64,000 nucleotides of DNA from Paenibacillus terrae (GTDB lineage: Bacteria > Bacillota > Bacilli > Paenibacillales > Paenibacillaceae), in assembly GCF_005217525.1 (NCBI RefSeq), contig NZ_PNXQ01000012.1:214412-278411 (forward strand), given 5' to 3'. The notes under the pieces are model-generated. The model saw nothing but the letters and a program-made list of their open reading frames with translations, made no database searches and had not been told where the DNA came from. Every line of letters begins with the position of its first letter. Within the stretch, counting starts at the first letter, position 1. Positions 61,809-64,000 of the stretch are shown piece by piece. The translations under genes and the position numbers were made by a program.

Positions 61809-63332
61809 ATGAACTACAAAAATCGCATTTTACCCCCTGAACTGAACGATGTAAAAGAAAAATTAAAAAGCGGCAGAAAACAAACAAAAGAAAATAAGCA
61901 CTACGAAATCAAGATTGTCACCCCTATGTTTGGAGGGAGCAGCGAACCGGGGAAAGTGGATGAAGCATTTCCCGTTCGGAGTTCTTCGATTCGGGGACAT
62001 TTGCGCTTTTGGTGGCGTGCCACACGGGGAGCAGCATTTGAGGATGTGAATGAGTTACGCAGGCATGAGGTTGCCATTTTTGGTGATACTCATTCGCCCA
62101 GCAGAGTGAAAATTTGGGTGGAAAGTAGCCATAAACCGGAAATTACGGAGGCAAGGGAAATAAATAAGAATAAACAGGTTCGACCTGGGCAAGGACCTGC
62201 TTATCGCTTTAAAAACTTTCTCCCGCCCTATGCCGTTTTTCCATACACTAGCAACAACAAAATAAGAACATTGAGGAAGTTTACCTTTACTCTGCATGTT
62301 CAATATAGCGACTACATTCCCACAGCTAAAGATAAAGTTCAAGACAATCTGTTTCCAGATATAGAAGCATTAAAAAAAGAAGTTGAAGCGGCTTTGTGGG
62401 CATGGATTAATTTTGGTGGTATCGGGAATCGAACACGCCGAGGCTGTGGAAGCCTGTTTTGTGAGGATTTTTCACCAAAGCTAGGAGAGAATTATGTTAG
62501 CAATAAAGATTGGTATGCAAAAAAGCAAATAGATTATGGATTAAAGCTCTATTCTTATAAAGAAAGAGAAAAATGGAAACAAGAGTGGCCTACGTTGCCT
62601 AAAGAAATTCACATCCAAACTTATGATAGAGATTTGTCTCTCGCCTGGAAAACGGTCATTGAGATTTACAAAAATTTCAGAGCATTCAAAGCTGGACATA
62701 AACGAAGTATGTGGCCAGAAGCAGATTCATTGAGACGCATAACCGGAATGGCAGAAGGTCTACATAAAGATCCACTGCCCATAGATAAAGGCGAATGTAT
62801 CGCTTTTTCTCGCGCTGAAATGGGATTGCCTATTATTTTTGAATTTAAGCAAGATTTTAAATTAAAGGCCATGACTTCTGACAAACGGGAGCCTTATAAG
62901 ACTCAGCTAATACCGAAGGGGAGAAATCGGCTTGCCTCGCCATTGATTACAAAGGCATTGGCAATCAGTGAGAGCAAGGGAGTCGGTGTCATTGTCAGAT
63001 TAAATCACCCCGAGCTGGAAAAGCTTGAACTGCAAATGGTTCCAGAGAAAGACCGGAAACCTTCAAAACACGAACTGGAAGTAAAGGATCGTATTAAGCA
63101 ATATAACATTACCCAAAAGGACATTTATAAAGAGCTTACGTATTCTAATAGTCCTATGAATATGGGGGATAAAAAGAAGCCTTTCACTTCAGCAATAGAG
63201 GCTTTTTTAGAGGGGGAGGAAGTCAAGAAATGGGAGATTCATCAAGAACAGAAACCGTACCAGGGCAGACAGAACGGACAGAACAAGTCCCGCAACAGTC
63301 ACAACAATTACAACAACCGACGCAATACTTAA
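61809..63332 (+). CDS. cmr1: Type III-B CRISPR RAMP protein Cmr1
   Basis: A 507-residue Cmr1: VTPMFGGSSEPGKVDEAFPV and RSSSIRGHLRFWWRATRG form the first RAMP part, and NFGGIGNRTRRGCGSLF the glycine-rich loop. The C-terminus is an Asn/Arg/Gln-rich tail (QNKSRNSHNNYNNRRNT). Cmr1 caps the crRNA 3' end of the Cmr effector. GAGGTGAG precedes the ATG. The last 103 bp overlap cmr2 in another frame. Confidence 0.94.
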   Translation: MNYKNRILPPELNDVKEKLKSGRKQTKENKHYEIKIVTPMFGGSSEPGKVDEAFPVRSSSIRGHLRFWWRATRGAAFEDVNELRRHEVAIFGDTHSPSRVKIWVESSHKPEITEAREINKNKQVRPGQGPAYRFKNFLPPYAVFPYTSNNKIRTLRKFTFTLHVQYSDYIPTAKDKVQDNLFPDIEALKKEVEAALWAWINFGGIGNRTRRGCGSLFCEDFSPKLGENYVSNKDWYAKKQIDYGLKLYSYKEREKWKQEWPTLPKEIHIQTYDRDLSLAWKTVIEIYKNFRAFKAGHKRSMWPEADSLRRITGMAEGLHKDPLPIDKGECIAFSRAEMGLPIIFEFKQDFKLKAMTSDKREPYKTQLIPKGRNRLASPLITKALAISESKGVGVIVRLNHPELEKLELQMVPEKDRKPSKHELEVKDRIKQYNITQKDIYKELTYSNSPMNMGDKKKPFTSAIEAFLEGEEVKKWEIHQEQKPYQGRQNGQNKSRNSHNNYNNRRNT

Positions 63333-64000
63333 TGCTCTTCTCTATCGGTCCCGTGCAGGAATTTATTGCACAGGCTCGCAAAACCCGCGACCTATGGTTC
63401 GGGTCCTATGTGTTGTCCGAGATTAGCAAGAAAGCCGCAAGGGAGTTGTCAGAGGCACATAAGGCACAAATGATTTTTCCTTATCTGAGTCAGAATATGA
63501 CCGAGGCTGAGTTGGATGATCTCAAGGTTGCCAATAAGGTACAGGCTATTGTGACTACGGATAACCCGCGACAGGTGGCACTGGATGTGAAGCGTGCAGT
63601 GACATTCAAATGGCTGGATTATGCCAATGAAGCGAAAAAAAGACTGGGCGACAGTATTATTGGACCGATGTGGGAACGACAAGTGAAGGATCTGGTTGAA
63701 TTTTTTGCTGTATGGTCTGTGTTGGAGGACAAATACGAGGATGTGCTTAAGCAGACGGAGCAGCTTATGGCTGCCCGAAAAACCCTGCGTGATTATCGAC
63801 CTAATGAACCTGCCAACCTCTTTGGTGATGCCAAGTCCAGCCTGGATGGGGGACGAGAGTCTGTGCTGAAATCGGGAAAATACGCTTCTTATGCCGGGTT
63901 TGGTATCAAACTGAATGAAAAGCTCGATGCAATTTCTCTCGTGAAGCGTTTGTCACGTTTTATCGGGAACGAGAGAGAATTCAAATCGGTATGTGATGTA
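63230..64000 (+). CDS. cmr2: Type III-B CRISPR protein Cmr2/Cas10 (partial, runs off the window)
   Basis: The N-terminal part of Cmr2: YLMLFSIGPVQEFIAQARKT, then RDLWFGSYVLSEISKKAA, typical of Cas10. The HD/Palm GGDD part lies beyond the window. ATG 63230 has AGGGGGAGG ten bases before it and adds a 34-residue Gln/Thr-rich leader; ATG 63332, overlapping the cmr1 stop (TAATG), would give the usual family N-terminus but lacks a ribosome site. Confidence 0.92.
   Translation, partial: MGDSSRTETVPGQTERTEQVPQQSQQLQQPTQYLMLFSIGPVQEFIAQARKTRDLWFGSYVLSEISKKAARELSEAHKAQMIFPYLSQNMTEAELDDLKVANKVQAIVTTDNPRQVALDVKRAVTFKWLDYANEAKKRLGDSIIGPMWERQVKDLVEFFAVWSVLEDKYEDVLKQTEQLMAARKTLRDYRPNEPANLFGDAKSSLDGGRESVLKSGKYASYAGFGIKLNEKLDAISLVKRLSRFIGNEREFKSVCDV

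Overview
The window looks like a chromosomal segment of a Paenibacillus of the P. polymyxa group. The evidence is Gram-positive gene content (AGGAGG ribosome sites, lipoboxes, SLH domains), the acetylated DAP pathway genes dapH, dapL and patA in Bacillus-like form, YesM/YesN-type two-component genes, and a YrhE/YrhD-like formate dehydrogenase locus. This assignment rests on protein resemblance only.

Regions 1-3.6 kb and 11.5-17.3 kb are AT-rich and hold two arrays of small, mostly unrelated genes. All lie on the + strand, and in the intact parts each is followed by a 90-190 bp imperfect palindrome. The palindromes begin ATAAC-N5-ATTCA and end TGAAT-N8-GTTAT, which closely resembles integron attC sites. 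The two ends of each gene unit are complementary to each other, better than the two halves of one repeat in place. That is what is expected of integron cassettes that circularise. Cargo: a metallophosphoesterase, a DinB/YfiT protein, three GNAT acetyltransferases, an APH-like kinase, a PD-(D/E)XK-like protein, a DUF6933-like protein and hypotheticals. No integrase is visible. This is the most unusual content of the window.

Between the arrays (3.7-11.3 kb) lies a complete carbohydrate-type ABC uptake system with a YesM/YesN pair; a MITE-like element separates the kinase and regulator genes. At 17.6-25.1 kb come an MFS pump, an SDR protein lacking its catalytic Tyr, and a decay zone: an AraC gene with a frameshift, a Fur-controlled siderophore-binding lipoprotein, a deleted FAD oxidoreductase and two fossil copies of a rhodanese 3' end. 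An intact rhodanese and an EamA transporter follow.

From 25.3 to 34 kb are a lipoprotein, dapH-dapL, potABCD, two further MITE-like elements and patA. Then come an SLH-anchored extracellular nuclease, a GNAT, aspA, a membrane-anchored Mrr-type nuclease, and a BMP lipoprotein plus chemoreceptor pair behind a SigD-like promoter. Next is an AraC sensor-regulator with a TctC-type binding protein and a KdgT-type permease.

At 49-59 kb there is a molybdenum block. A minus-strand formate dehydrogenase operon (fdhF, a DUF1641 gene and a small gene) has a leader with a 23-bp terminator stem. It is divergent from moaA, fdhD, moaD, a moaD-moaE fusion, moeB, modA and modB; modC is absent. The right end carries small conserved genes, a four-repeat CRISPR array and the start of a type III-B operon (cmr1, cmr2 running off the window). 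No tRNA or rRNA genes were seen.
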